Source: Saccharina japonica
Taxonomy: Eukaryota; Sar; Phaeophyceae; Laminariales; Laminariaceae
Reading direction: 5' to 3'
Assembly (NCBI GenBank): GCA_008828725.1
Contig: MEHQ01000128.1
Coordinates: 1-64,000 of the forward strand
DNA: 64,000 nucleotides
Shown here: positions 51,830-63,094 of the stretch, in pieces
Numbering within the stretch: position 1 is the stretch's first letter
Layout of the letters: each line of letters begins with the position of its first letter
Notes under the pieces: generated by a model
What the model was told of the DNA's origin: nothing
Databases searched by the model: none
The model's input: the letters and a program-made list of their open reading frames with translations, nothing else
Position numbers and translations under genes: made by a program

Positions 51830-52258
51830 TAGCTATATATACAAGTACATATTCTGGCTTCATATTTCCATTTTTGTTTCCATTTTGGGTTCCATTTCGG
51901 ATTCCAGCTTGGATTCCGTATCCGTTGGGTTCTCCCCATTTTGGATTCTAGTTTGGGTTCAATTCCGGATTCCATCTTGGATTCCAGCTTGGGTTCTCCA
52001 TTTCGGGTTCAATTTCGGATTCCAGCTTGGATTTATTTTTGGGTTCCATTTTGGGTTCCATTTGGGTTGCATTTTCGGTTCCATGTTAGGTGCTCTATTT
52101 TGGATTCCGTTCCGCGATCCTTTCTGGATTATATTATTGTGGGTTCCATATTTGGTTCCGTTTTTTGGTTTTCGATTTATTCTGTGGGGTGTTTGTTTAC
52201 TGCGGGGGTTATTATACGTTTTTTTTTTTGGCGTTTTGTCGCTACGTACGATGATAAG

Positions 52259-52298
<40 letters not shown>

Positions 52299-52300
52299 CT
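51830..52300. repeat. TTTTGGGTTCCA-type repeat and (TTG)n
   Basis: Degenerate GGGTTCCATTT(T/C)GG(A/G)TTCC words at 51860-52160 give a Phe/Trp/Gly-rich open frame on the plus strand that is not credible as protein. (TTG)n lies at 52260-52297. Confidence 0.72.
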
Positions 52301-52302
52301 TC

Positions 52303-52400
52303 ACATTAAACCCGTTCTTTCTACTCAACCACACCAGTACACCCAGTGCCTGTCCTGATTCCCAGTCCTAGAGAGATACAAATTCTGTGGTCACAGACTG
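52303..52400 (+). repeat. dispersed repeat family, partial copy
   Basis: The TTCACATTAAACC start, then CACCCAGTGCCTGTCCTGATT and AGAGAGATAC..TTCTGTGG, as in 41775-41890; the 3' half is missing. (Words quoted are shortened from a longer match.). Confidence 0.6.
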
Positions 52401-52547
52401 TGATACAGAGAAAAACCAAAACAAAATAAACGCAAATTAATGGGTAGAGCAAGTGAGATGCGTAACGTACCGGGCACGAGAACACAGCGACACGAGCCGA
52501 ACCAAAAAACAAGAACAAAAAGACAAATAAAAAAAACAAATTCTGAA

Positions 52548-52620
52548 ACTTTTACAGCCAGGGTCCGCACATTGTAGGTAGCTACCACTAAACGTGCCTC
52601 CTGCTGTCTCGCTCGGGCCA
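52548..52620 (-). pseudogene. LINE endonuclease N-terminal fragment
   Basis: The minus-strand reading RLVVATYNVRTLAVK is the usual start of the APE-type endonuclease of LINE retrotransposons (TYNVRTL, with the Asn of the active site). Only about 25 residues remain before the frame turns into unrelated sequence. It may belong to the same family as the reverse transcriptase remnant at 55.9-58.6 kb. Confidence 0.55.
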
Positions 52621-53554
52621 CGCGTGCTGCAAACTTTACTATTAATAGCCGACGCGCGGTCCGACCCCTCCTCCTTTTTTTTTTGTCTTTTTCTCTGTAT
52701 TTTTCCTTTTATCAGGATGTAGGCTCTCTGTTTTCTAGCCCGGTGCATGCCTTCGTTTCCAATGGCTGGGTTCAGCCGTCCCAGCCCACCCCAACCCCGA
52801 CACTCGCGTCCTCGCTGTCGGGGTGTTTGCTTACCCACGCGATGCCCAGCCTTTCCTCTCCCCAAGCTGCACGCATTGCGCTCTCCGCTGTGGCGATGTT
52901 CCCCCTCTGCTTTTGGAATTAACTCCTCGGCATCGGGGTTGAAAATAAAAACCATCGCCACCACCCCGCGCAGTCAGTAGTTCACCTACCAGACCGCACG
53001 GGGTTCCTCTCTACCGTGGCTCGTGCTCGTGTGGCCACCCGTGGACCGTCGTAGGTCCAGACGGACTCCGGCCCACCCCGAGGTCGGGGCAGGCCAAAGG
53101 GGTGAGTACGGGAAGATTTGTCGACTGACGACTGCTTGCTTTGTCGGCGCCCGCCCGTCGGAAACGTGTCGCATTTTTTAACCCGCCGTCGGTTTCGTGT
53201 CGCAGTGGTTTTATTTGATTAAAGTAGGTTTCATACGACTGGATGCCCAACCAAAAGGGAACAGGGGGTATCATGAGAGGTTCGTCGGTCCGTGTCGTTT
53301 TTTGCTCGAGGCCAGCCCCGCCCGCAGCCCGCAGCAGTGTGCACGGAGCAGCTCCAAATGGGGCCAGCCTCTGACGAGTATGACAAGAGCTTGCCATGTA
53401 CACCACCAGAGTTAAAAAGCGTGCCCCCGTGAGCGGTGTGTGGCAAGTTCTCGAGGTATCATACGACTACTCGTACGTAAAAATGAGCACAAGTACGAGC
53501 AAAACAGACTCTATCCTTGAACCTAACGAGCTCGAGGCTGCTAGTGCTGCTTGC

Positions 53555-53586
<32 letters not shown>

Positions 53587-54217
53587 TTGTGAGAACGCTC
53601 TCCCCGCGACCGGACGAGCGTCGAATGACACGTAGAAAATAGGCACCTGGGAAGCAAGGGGAATATATTCACTTGCTCTATGACTTCATAGCTCGGCATG
53701 GGGGACTGCCAGATCGATAAATTAATATAGTTTTTGTACGATGCACGTATTGTGTTGCTTTCAGCAGCGACAGAGAAGATTCCTTGCGCCTTTTGCTTGA
53801 TATCTCATGAACCCCGACGAGTTGAGCTTAGTTGAACTATATTATGGATAGCTCTCCATGTTTTCTTTTGAATGCGGTTACTAACTCGCTGGGCATCCGA
53901 CTATAGCGATCGTGGTGGCGGCGTTGCTGAGGGCACCTCAAGGGGGGAAAAACGCGAAAATCTTTAAAGCTACAGCCACCCGCGTCAAAAACGCCGGGAA
54001 AAAAATCGAATTATTGTTTAATTCTTTTTTTGATAAGCGCCGCTATTAAAAAATTGCCGATTTATTGAAAATTTCGCTTGTGCTCCTTCTTCACCGTCTA
54101 TCTCGTGTGATTTAGGTGGGCAAAAGCGTCGTGCTTTCCGTCCGAATGTGGTTGCTTTTTTATTGGTTTTTCGGATCTCCCTCGTAGGGCTCCAGCGCCT
54201 TTGGGTCTTTGTGTGGC
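52621..54217. other. intergenic, no gene seen
   Basis: A CTG/TGC run lies at about 53549-53588. Open frames on both strands are short and not domain-like. Confidence 0.4.
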
Positions 54218-54401
54218 CGTGGACTCTAAGTTTTACTCCTCGTCCATAGCATTCCATAGCATTCATAGCATTCCATTGAGTTACCCCGTGAAGGTTACTC
54301 GTATGCGCCGTGGACTCTAAGTTTTACTCCTCGTCCATAGCATTCCATAGCATCCATAGCATTCCATTGAGTTACCCCGTGAAGGTTACTCGTATGCGCC
54401 T
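54218..54401. repeat. 91-bp tandem duplication
   Basis: The unit containing GTGGACTCTAAGTTTTACTC and several CATAGCATTCCAT words is present twice (54218 and about 54309), nearly identical. Confidence 0.88.
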
Positions 54402-54461
54402 TGCAGTACGGGATCCAACTTAACCCCTCACCCGCTCTAGTCCACTATTGCTTTTTTCCAT

Positions 54462-55356
54462 GGACTTCCGCGGAAGCTTCCATGGAATCTTCCACCGCTT
54501 TCACGGAAGCTTCCACGGAAGCGGTGGAACATTGCATGGAAGCGGAAGCTTCCACCGCTTCCACGGAAGCTTCCACGGAAGCGGTGGAAGATTTCATGGA
54601 AGCGACGGAAGCTTTCACGGACGCTTCCGCGGAAGTCCATGGAAATTTCCGTGGAAGCTTCCACGAGGACGGTCAAAGCTTCCACGCAGGCCGTACGTGC
54701 TTCAGTGGCAGCTGTCGACGCTGTTGTCATGGAAGCTTCTGTGGAAGCTCTCGCAGAAGCTTCCCGGGACTTCCGTAGACGATTCCGTGGAAGCCTCCGC
54801 GGAAGCTTCCGTGGAAGCTTACCACCACTCGTCTACCAAAGAAAGTGTGATCCCATCACACCCCTGATCCCACAAAAACAGGCCCCGCCAGGATTTGTTC
54901 CCATAAGAGCCTTCTTAATAAAAACTGCAGAGTGAGGCGAAGCCGAATGGAGCCATCCTAGACCTGTCCAGGTGCGAAGCACAAGGTCAACTCCCAGCCT
55001 CGCTCTGTCTACCACAGGGTCGGAAGCGTTGTGGGCTTCCCCGGAAGCTTCCGCGAGCTTCGATGAAGAGCTTCCATGTAAGTTCGCTTCCATGGAAGCT
55101 TACACGGAAGTTGGCAGAAGCTTCCATGCACCGCTGGAAGTTGGTGAACGTGCTTCAAAGCGTGTGGACGTTCGTGGAAGCGAATAGAGTCCACGGAAGC
55201 TTCCGTGGAAGCTTCCACCCATACATCCGTGGACACTTCCACTGTAAACTTCCACGGAAGTTTCCACGGCGAAAGTTTCCACGGAAGCTTCCATCGCTTC
55301 CACGGAAGCTTCCGTGGAAGCGGTGGAAGCTTCCATGGAAACTTCCGTCTACTTCC
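54462..55356. repeat. palindromic GGAAGCTTCC array, two blocks
   Basis: Blocks at 54462-54825 and 55015-55356 consist of repeated TCCGTGGAAGCTTCCACGGA-like text, in which each unit is self-complementary. As a result both strands are open in several frames (Glu-Ala-Ser-Thr or Arg-Gly-Ser-Phe-His readings). A unique spacer separates the blocks. Read as a minisatellite, not protein. Confidence 0.85.
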
Positions 55357-56160
55357 ACGAAAAAAAACAAAAGTGTGCATTACCCCCCTCACCTCAAGAA
55401 CTGGTCCCACGTATTAGAGCGGGATAACTTTTTTTCAGTTCTGAATAGATTAACGTGGTTTTCCACATGATGATATACTGCAATAATATCGTTTAGATGT
55501 CCGCGGGTTCCCACGCGGGTGGATGGGTTTTTTCGTGGGTTTGTGATGTTTTTGTGGGTTTCCGTGTTTTTTCCCACGAGCTCTCGGCAGTTTCTACGAG
55601 TGTCCCGCATGATCCCGCCATACTCTTGCGACCGGTCACACTCGTAATTGTACTATTGATAGTCACACCCAGCCACCCAGCCTGTCTCGCGTTTTGTTGT
55701 TCGCGCCAATTCTCACGAGTCTCTTTTCCAACGCGAGTTCCCGCGTGTTCCCGTGTGATCCCGCGCGGTCCCGCTAGAACCCCAACCCTAGCCCCATTGC
55801 ACTCCACGGGACCTCACGGGTTCCCACGGTAATTCACGCCTGAATTCAAATATGGAATCCGGCGACATTCCTCGAGATTAAGGTTTGGCCCCCGTGTATG
55901 CCGCGGGGCGACGTCCCGTCCTGGTCCGAGGTGGATATTACGACCAGGGCGATCGCGAGCAGTAAAGCCATCGGGCCGGATGGCCTCCCGCCGGTTGAAC
56001 TTCAGAAGATTCTGTGGCCGACGAAGGAGATTTCGGACACCCTGCTTGGCTTCTACATTATCATCGTCGCTGTGTGGAGGGGAGGGGGCGTGCCGCGGCG
56101 GCAGTGCAAGGATGCAACGATTAAGGTACTGCACAGGAAAAAACACAGGGCGGTGTGTGG

Positions 56161-56590
56161 TAATTAAGGTAATTAAGGTAATTGAGGTAAGTAAGGTAAT
56201 TAAGGTAATTAAGGTAATTACTGCAGGGTGGAGGCGTGCTACGTTAGAGGTACGAAGCACTTTTAAGCTGATTTTTTTGTCCGAACGAAGGTGTTCCTTA
56301 GGGCCCATACTAACGAGTCTAAAATAAATTCAATTCGGAAAAATAAAAATTCAAATTCGCTTTTCATTGGTCAACACACGCACCAGCACCGAAGATTATT
56401 ATTTTTTTCTTCGTTGAAACGGGCCCTTAACCCCAAATCGTCGGAGTTTGGTCCTTAACCTTGAATTCCAAACGTTTTTCGTTTTACACTGTAGAAACTT
56501 CGAATATTGATAATCGGGTAGAAACGTTTATTTTCCTTCAAAAAACGTTTTTGGGTGGGGAAAAAACAGGGTGCACCTTTTCCGTAGCAT
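56161..56590 (-). repeat. insertion in the LINE: GGTAATTAA repeat and CTAATTCCAAGTAG-family sequence
   Basis: It splits the reverse transcriptase exactly between VCGN and the following RGTSLVAH motif. It begins with AAGGTAATT repeats (56161-56220) and continues with sequence (56225-56345) related to 35475-35640, both containing GGAGGCGTGCTACG. The family is therefore younger than this LINE copy. Confidence 0.66.
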
Positions 56591-57080
56591 TCGTCCGTGG
56601 CACCTCCCTCGTGGCGCACGCCGGTAAAGTGCTCATCAAAGTCATGGCGGGCCGCCTCAGCGACTACTACTGCGAAGGGGAAGGCATCTTGCCGAAAGAG
56701 CAGTGGGGTTTGTAGACCCCAGCGCTCGACGGTCGACATGGTGTTTGTGAAGCGACGCCTGCAGGAAGTGGCGAGGAAAAAGGACACCCCCCGCTATTCA
56801 TGTGATTTACGGACCCCACCAAAGACTATGACTCCGTCGACCAAACCCTCGTGTAGACTGCCACTGTCCTTTTGTTTCATGCGACCACCGAGAATGCTCG
56901 CTACCATCCGCAAAATTCCCACGACGATATGCGAGCATGCGTGCGGTTGGACGGTGTCGAGTCCGCGGATTCGTTCGACGTGTTAGAGCAGGGGCTTCGG
57001 CGAGGGTGTGTGCTCGCGCCATTACTGTTCAGCAGGCTTTTCACGACGGTGCTGCGCGTGGCCGAGAAAAGCTTCATCGC

Positions 57081-57304
57081 TGATGCAGTCATGATGCAGT
57101 CATGATGCAGTCATGATGCAGTCATGATGCAGTCATGATGCAGTCATGATGCAGTCATGATGCAGTCATGATGCAGTCATGATGCAGTCATGATGCAGTC
57201 ATGATGCAGTCATGATGCAGTCATGATGCAGTCATGATGCAGTCATGATGCAGTCATGATGCAGTCATGATGCAGTCATGATGCAGTCATGATGCAGTCA
57301 TGAT
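57081..57304. repeat. 11-bp perfect tandem repeat ATGATGCAGTC, about 20 copies
   Basis: It grows directly out of the reverse-transcriptase reading frame, just before the catalytic YADD, with no base change between units. 11 bp is not a multiple of three. Confidence 0.95.

Positions 57305-57374
<70 letters not shown>
57305..57374. repeat. homopolymer of 70 G
   Basis: An uninterrupted G run follows the 11-bp array. It may be real or an assembly or sequencing artefact. Real coding similarity resumes about 20 bp later. Confidence 0.9.
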
Positions 57375-57375
<1 letters not shown>

Positions 57376-58600
57376 GGGGTCTCATATGTTGTGGGGAATG
57401 CTGTATGCTGACGATGCAGGCATTGTATCGCGATCACCCGGAGGGTTGAAGAGGATGATGACGGTGATCGTGACTGCGTGCGAGGCGTTCGACCTTACGG
57501 ACTCGGAGGTTAAGACGGAGATCATGTGCCTGCAAACTAAAGATGGGGACAACGTGTCGTTTAACGTCACTGCAGCCGGCCAGGTGTACAAACAAACGGT
57601 CGAGGATTCTGTGCACATGGGCGGGGCTAACAGCGCGAGCCGGGATCGCAGTGTCAAGGTAAACACGTCGACTCCAGAGGGTATGTGCGTACTTCTCGCG
57701 GTATAAGATGGAAGTCTATGACCGCCCGGGTGTGCGCCTGCGGTTGAAGGTTCGACTGCTGACAGCCGAGGCACTCGAGACGATGCTGTACGGGTGCATC
57801 ACGTGGAGCCCGAAATCAACTGAATACGACAGTCTACACGGGAGATCCATCACAGTATGCTCCTTCGATGCCTCGGCTAGCGGAGACGAAAGCGTGAAGC
57901 CCACACTCTATCCTACGACCGCGGGCTTGTCAAGACGGACTCCGAAAGTATTGAGGGGACGGTGGGCAGACGATTTTTGTTTTTGTTTTCTGGTTTCGAG
58001 AGTATTGAGGGCACGCATGGGAGAATAATGGCTGCCGAGGAGGTTGATGTTTGGCGGGATGGGTGGGGGTAAGGCCTACTCATTTGGACCGGACCGAGAT
58101 AGTTAGATGGACCGTCTCGAGGAGAACCCCAGGGCGTTCGGCCTCAGACCCGAAGGGTGGCGCGAGGCGGCACAGAAGGCCGTCAGGCGGTTTCGAGTGG
58201 TCGGGGACGGAACGGAGGCTTAGGGTCGTTCTTATCGAGCAGCTTTTTTCCATAATTTCCGACATGTTTTTCCAAAAAAAATAGGAAATAATGGAAATAA
58301 TGGAAATAATGGAAGTTCTTCAGAGAGCAAAATGTTTGGAAGGCTTCACGTTCCAATACTGTAAATTAAAACAAAAATGGAAAAAATGGAAGTGTAGAAA
58401 ATTGCGCGAAAAAAACATGGAAATGTTGGAAAATTATGGCTCCGATAAGAACGACCCTTACATGCGGAAATGGCATGACGCGGAGAGGAGGGATGCGGAC
58501 AATCAGCACGCGACGGCTGCGGTTGCAACTGCGTCACGGACCGTTGGCACCAATGCGCCCAGAGAGAAGGGGGAAGATGGGGGGCGGGGGGGGTGAGGGG

Positions 58601-59304
58601 AGGGAGGGGGCCACAGTACTGACGGCTGGGTATGGTCCTCATGGTCATGATGCAAGCCTTTCCAGTACCGAACTATAGTAGTTGAGAAAGGGCCGCCCGG
58701 ACCCCCTCGCCTTCAATATGCCCCCCTTTCCGGCTTTTTGCTTGCCCCTTTTTTGTGCTTCGAGTTCCCTTCTTTGCTCTCTATCCTCTGTATTCCTTGT
58801 CCCTGCTCTTTCATGTTTTGGTTTGCTGATTATCTTGAACGCGCGTGCATGCGTATTCAAAGCTACTATTAATAACTCTCCCTCCCTGTGGATGGATTTT
58901 GCTTTTTGCTTTTTTTCTTGCTTGTTTTGCGTCTCCACCCCCCCCCGTCTACGCACCTGCAAGGATGCAAGCCTGTGCATTCGCTTGCGTTTTTAAGCTT
59001 GTGTATTATCTTGTGCGCTATATCTTACGTATTGTTATTCCCCCCCTGCCCTTCCTATTTCTTCGTAATATTCTCCATTTTCTTTCGATCTTCGTTTTTC
59101 CTTTTTATTTTCTGCTTTGGATGTATTTCACTTTTTTTTGCTTGAGGTGTACTATGTGTTTCAGTTACGGTGTGCATCGTACTGCTTTGTATTTAGTTTT
59201 CAATTTATTTATATTTTTCCTGAGGCATTCTCCCGCTCCAGAGTTTTTGTTTGCCTGTTTTGTGACCACGGACTAAAGTTTTGACGATGAGTTAATGTGA
59301 GAAC
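58601..59304. other. intergenic, no gene seen
   Basis: T- and C-rich sequence; open frames are Phe/Leu-rich because of the T content. No domain was seen. Confidence 0.4.
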
Positions 59305-59329
59305 ATCAACATCAACAACAACAACAACC

Positions 59330-59378
<49 letters not shown>

Positions 59379-59380
59379 CC

Positions 59381-59472
<92 letters not shown>
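59305..59472. repeat. (CAA)n microsatellite
   Basis: About 55 nearly perfect CAA triplets. It makes long open frames in all six readings that are not genes. Confidence 0.96.
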
Positions 59473-59473
<1 letters not shown>

Positions 59474-59637
59474 CACAACACACCAACACAAGCAACAGCA
59501 ACAACACAAAATACCAGTATTCAATTTGTACAAATGGGAGTCGGAGATCAACCTCGCGTGGATTCTCTCTGCTTGTTGTGGTCCCGGCGTTTACTTTTTG
59601 GTGATGACAGTTGTTCTCATGTATGATTTCCTCGGTC

Positions 59638-60083
59638 TGTAAGTAGTGTAGATCTCTACGCTCGGTCTCGCCGAAGTCGAGGTAGAGGAGACGGTCTTGC
59701 TGATCTGGTACTCGTAAACTGGGGCTGGAGCGGGGCAGGTGTCGCGGAGCTGAAGTCGTAGCGGAGAGGGCGTCACCGTGCTGAGGTCCCTTGACGATCG
59801 TCTTCACAGTGGACGCACACTGAGACCTTTCTCTTTCTCTATGTAGCAAGGAGATATTGCTAAAGCTCGCCAAAGCTTATTCTGACCGTGGGCGGGGGCC
59901 CACGCTCGGGTGCGGCGGAACTAGACTCCGTTTGGGCAAAAGTGCCCTGGGGACGGGTCAACGCCGTCTATGACGGGTGACACCGCTCGTGACCCAGGAC
60001 CGTATATTGCTTGACCGGTGACGTGTCCTTTCGCGCATGCGTGTACGGGATCTACGATAGGTATCTACGACCTGTCTTCCACA
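59638..60083 (-). repeat. LTR A
   Basis: It starts TGTAAGTAGTGTAGATCTCT on the plus strand and ends CCTGTCTTCCACA. It is slightly diverged from the others in the first 40 bp. Confidence 0.78.
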
Positions 60084-60224
60084 TCACCCCCCTCTGTATT
60101 CGCTGCAAGCCCATCTTAGCTAGAGATGGTATTGTAGCGGTCATCGGGAGGATGGCAAATTTAGGAAACAGGGTGTCCATTTATCGGAATTCCGTAGGGT
60201 TCAATCCAACGCGTGGTCACCAAC

Positions 60225-60662
60225 TGTAAACGTGTAGTCTCTCACGCGGTGCCGAAGTCGAAGTAGAGGAGACGGTCTTGCTGATCAGGTACTCGTACGA
60301 ACTGGGGCTGGAGCGGGGCAGGTGTCGCGGAGCTGAAGTCGTAGCGGAGAGGGCGTCACCGTGCTGAGGTCCCTTGACGATCGTCTTCACAGCGGACGCA
60401 CACTGAGACCTTTCTCTTTCTCTATGTAGCAAGGAGATATTGCTAAAGCTCGCCAAAGCTTATTCTGACCGTGGGCGGGAGCCCACGCTCGGGTGCGGCG
60501 GAACTAGACTCCGTTTGGGCAAAAGTGCCCTGGGGACGGGTCACGCCGTCTATGACGGGTGACACCGCTCGTGACGGACCGTATATTGCTTGACCGGTGA
60601 CGTGTCCTTTCGCGCATGCGTGTACGGGATCTACGATAGGTATCTACGACCTGTCTTCCACA
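60225..60662 (-). repeat. LTR B
   Basis: TGTAAACGTGTAGTCTCTCA...GTCTTCCACA. It carries small deletions near 60541 and 60577 relative to LTR A. It borders both the 141-bp spacer and the duplicated internal segment. Confidence 0.82.
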
Positions 60663-61337
60663 GTACCGGTATTTAATAAGGCCAAATAAAATGTACGAGT
60701 ATGTATCGTCTCTACATTATGATTTCATCGCCCTTCTGACAATGAGTAAGGCATAATTTTATTTATTCAGAATAAAAAAGCTGACGAAATGCGTCGAATA
60801 CCGCTATTAATGATATCATCCAATCAACTATGCTTCCCTGCGTGTACTCAAATGTGTACGCACTACCACCCTCTACCCAATTTTTGTACTTTCTAAGATA
60901 TCTTCATTGGGTTACACATTGCTATATATATTCACCGTGCGTCAATTCCCGTATCTAGATGCCACCCCTTCGCCACGCCATGAGAAGCAATTGCCCTTGC
61001 TCCCCACTTTCCCTCCTGGCGGCCTGGCGGTCTTGCAGGGCGAGCTTGCATCTGTCCACCCGGCGCGAGATCGCAACCTGGATGGTCACATATATTACCT
61101 GAAAAAGGTGCTGCTTACAAACGCCTTTTCTGGATAGGAAACCCCCCGTCTGTTCCTCTGACGATGCTCGCCGCCAGCTGGTCGACGAGGTCGCTCCCTT
61201 CCTTCCCGAGGCGTCCAAAGCTTTCCACCTCAAGCGTGACAAATTTTATGGCTGCGCTCGTCGAAGGACGCCTGTACTGCATGAGCCTAGTACTTGCGTT
61301 TTCGCTTCTCGGAAGTGAAGGCAGCTGGTCCGTCTCG
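60663..61337 (-). repeat. retrotransposon internal segment, tandem copy 1
   Basis: 675 bp, repeated at 61562-62236 with an offset of 899 bp and no visible change. The unit covers the gag 3' end and downstream non-coding sequence. Confidence 0.93.
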
Positions 61338-61435
61338 ATCAGCGCTGTTATCCCGCATGTGGACTCTCGGTTGAAGGTCTGCGTGCGTGACGTCGAGGAG
61401 TGCCGCCTTGTTGCGATACTCTGACGAGGCAGCGT
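61287..61435 (-). pseudogene. gag C-terminal fragment, variant
   Basis: The minus-strand frame reads NKAALLDVTHADLQPRVHM, then the same tail DGPAAFTSEKRKRKY and stop as the full gag. The part before the shared tail differs from the gag at 62.2 kb, so this comes from a sister copy of the element. It is cut off at about 61435 by an LTR fragment. Confidence 0.62.
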
Positions 61436-61561
61436 TCAACGCCGTCTATGACGGGTGACACCGCTCGTGACCCAGGACCGTATATTGCTTGACCGGTGAC
61501 GTGTCCTTTCGCGCATGCGTGTACGGGATCTACGATAGGTATCTACGACCTGTCTTCCACA
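61436..61561 (-). repeat. LTR fragment C (126 bp)
   Basis: The outer end only (CAACGCCGTCTATGACGGGT to TCTTCCACA). It separates the two copies of the internal segment, as expected from unequal recombination between LTRs. Confidence 0.82.
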
Positions 61562-62236
61562 GTACCGGTATTTAATAAGGCCAAATAAAATGTACGAGTA
61601 TGTATCGTCTCTACATTATGATTTCATCGCCCTTCTGACAATGAGTAAGGCATAATTTTATTTATTCAGAATAAAAAAGCTGACGAAATGCGTCGAATAC
61701 CGCTATTAATGATATCATCCAATCAACTATGCTTCCCTGCGTGTACTCAAATGTGTACGCACTACCACCCTCTACCCAATTTTTGTACTTTCTAAGATAT
61801 CTTCATTGGGTTACACATTGCTATATATATTCACCGTGCGTCAATTCCCGTATCTAGATGCCACCCCTTCGCCACGCCATGAGAAGCAATTGCCCTTGCT
61901 CCCCACTTTCCCTCCTGGCGGCCTGGCGGTCTTGCAGGGCGAGCTTGCATCTGTCCACCCGGCGCGAGATCGCAACCTGGATGGTCACATATATTACCTG
62001 AAAAAGGTGCTGCTTACAAACGCCTTTTCTGGATAGGAAACCCCCCGTCTGTTCCTCTGACGATGCTCGCCGCCAGCTGGTCGACGAGGTCGCTCCCTTC
62101 CTTCCCGAGGCGTCCAAAGCTTTCCACCTCAAGCGTGACAAATTTTATGGCTGCGCTCGTCGAAGGACGCCTGTACTGCATGAGCCTAGTACTTGCGTTT
62201 TCGCTTCTCGGAAGTGAAGGCAGCTGGTCCGTCTCG
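61562..62236 (-). repeat. retrotransposon internal segment, tandem copy 2
   Basis: Identical to 60663-61337 as far as can be seen. It includes the gag stop at 62186-62188. Confidence 0.93.
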
Positions 62237-63062
62237 TTCTACGTCCTCTGTGTCGAGTTGTGCTATCTCTTGGTCTGTGCGCCACTCTAACGTTCCGCAC
62301 TGTACTTGGTGCATCGTACCAGCTGCTCCACCGGTTACGAGGTGCGCGAGGTTTCTCACCGCGTGGTGGTCGACGACCGAGTCAGGGGTACCATCACGGG
62401 CGTGTAAGCGGATGTGAGAGTGGTAGAGCGCCATTATCTCAGGTACATCTTCTGTGGGCAAGCCGTGCAATCTGAGCGAGGATGGGAGATCCGACTTTTT
62501 CATCGAAAATTTGTACTCGTCGTGCGGGCGGTAAGTGTTCGAGCTTGGTACAGCAGCGGTGATACGTGCTGGGGAGAGGTCTGGTGCAGCAGAGGTTTTA
62601 CGTGCTGGCTGAGGGTTGGGTTGAGATTGGTCAGGGGGAGGGGTACTGCTGCTGTCCGAGGTACTCGACTGCTGGATGGGCGTGGCTGGGTTTGGGTTCT
62701 GCGCACGTTCAAAAACACAGTCTAGATTTTTCTGCGGTAGTAGCGGCGGTACTCTCACCTCTCCGATCTGACGCGATGTCGGACCCCCCAGAGGTGTTCC
62801 GTTGCTTGGTGGAAGCACGATCTCCATAACCCACGGCCACGGTGTGGATCCATCCGCCATACATTTTTCGAGGTATGCAGCGGTTGTGACCCTCACAGGG
62901 TCGTTGGCCGCCAGGTGGCTCGGGGCTGCTAGAAGGTCCTCGGCCAGGCTTGAGCCCTCACCAGCAGCTCCACCAGGAGTCGGAGAAGTTGACGTCGCAG
63001 GGATGTCCGCTGCTGCTGCTGCTGTGGGGTCCAGCGTGCCAGCTGCAGCGCCTGCGGCTTCT

Positions 63063-63094
<32 letters not shown>

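Larger units (their letters stand above)
55862..58600 (+). pseudogene. LINE-type reverse transcriptase, decayed and interrupted
   Basis: Plus-strand pieces in several frames follow the order of a non-LTR reverse transcriptase: ASSKAIGPDGLPP (55950), KDATIKVLHRKK (56110), [20 protein letters not shown] (56600), QRSTVDMVF (56730), YDSVDQTL near 56835, EQGLRRGCVLAPLLF (56985), MLYADDAGIVSRS (57400, the catalytic YADD), TEIMCLQTKDG (57515), RPGVRLRLKVRLL (57725) and a C-terminal KWHDAERRD (58465). Frameshifts, stops, a foreign insertion (about 56161-56590) and a repeat expansion with a G run (57081-57374) destroy the gene. It would have copied its own RNA into DNA at the target site. Confidence 0.85.
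59638..60662 (-). mobile_element. TRIM-like miniature LTR retrotransposon A-B
   Basis: Two LTRs of about 440 bp (59638-60083 and 60225-60662), both TG...CA, flank only 141 bp. Read on the minus strand, the inner sequence starts two bases after the LTR with a primer-binding site TGGTGACCACGCG (tRNA 3' end complement) and ends with a polypurine tract, AGAGGGGGGTGA, against the other LTR. There is no coding capacity. The order LTR-PBS-short spacer-PPT-LTR defines terminal-repeat retrotransposons in miniature. Confidence 0.78.

Noticed and set aside
51885-52358. Phe/Trp/Gly-rich open frame of 157 codons
   Set aside because: Translation of a GGGTTCCATTTTGG-type repeat ending in (TTG)n.
54401-55470. 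Several overlapping Ser/Glu/Ala- or His/Gly-rich open frames on both strands
   Set aside because: Each unit of the array is palindromic and lacks stops in most frames; the apparent proteins are products of the repeat.
57060-57310. CRISPR-like array
   Set aside because: Direct repeats of 11 bp without spacers, inside a decayed eukaryotic reverse transcriptase; a simple tandem expansion.
59209-59626. Long open frames reading poly-Val, poly-Thr, poly-Cys or poly-Leu
   Set aside because: They are the six readings of a CAA microsatellite, with no start context or domain.
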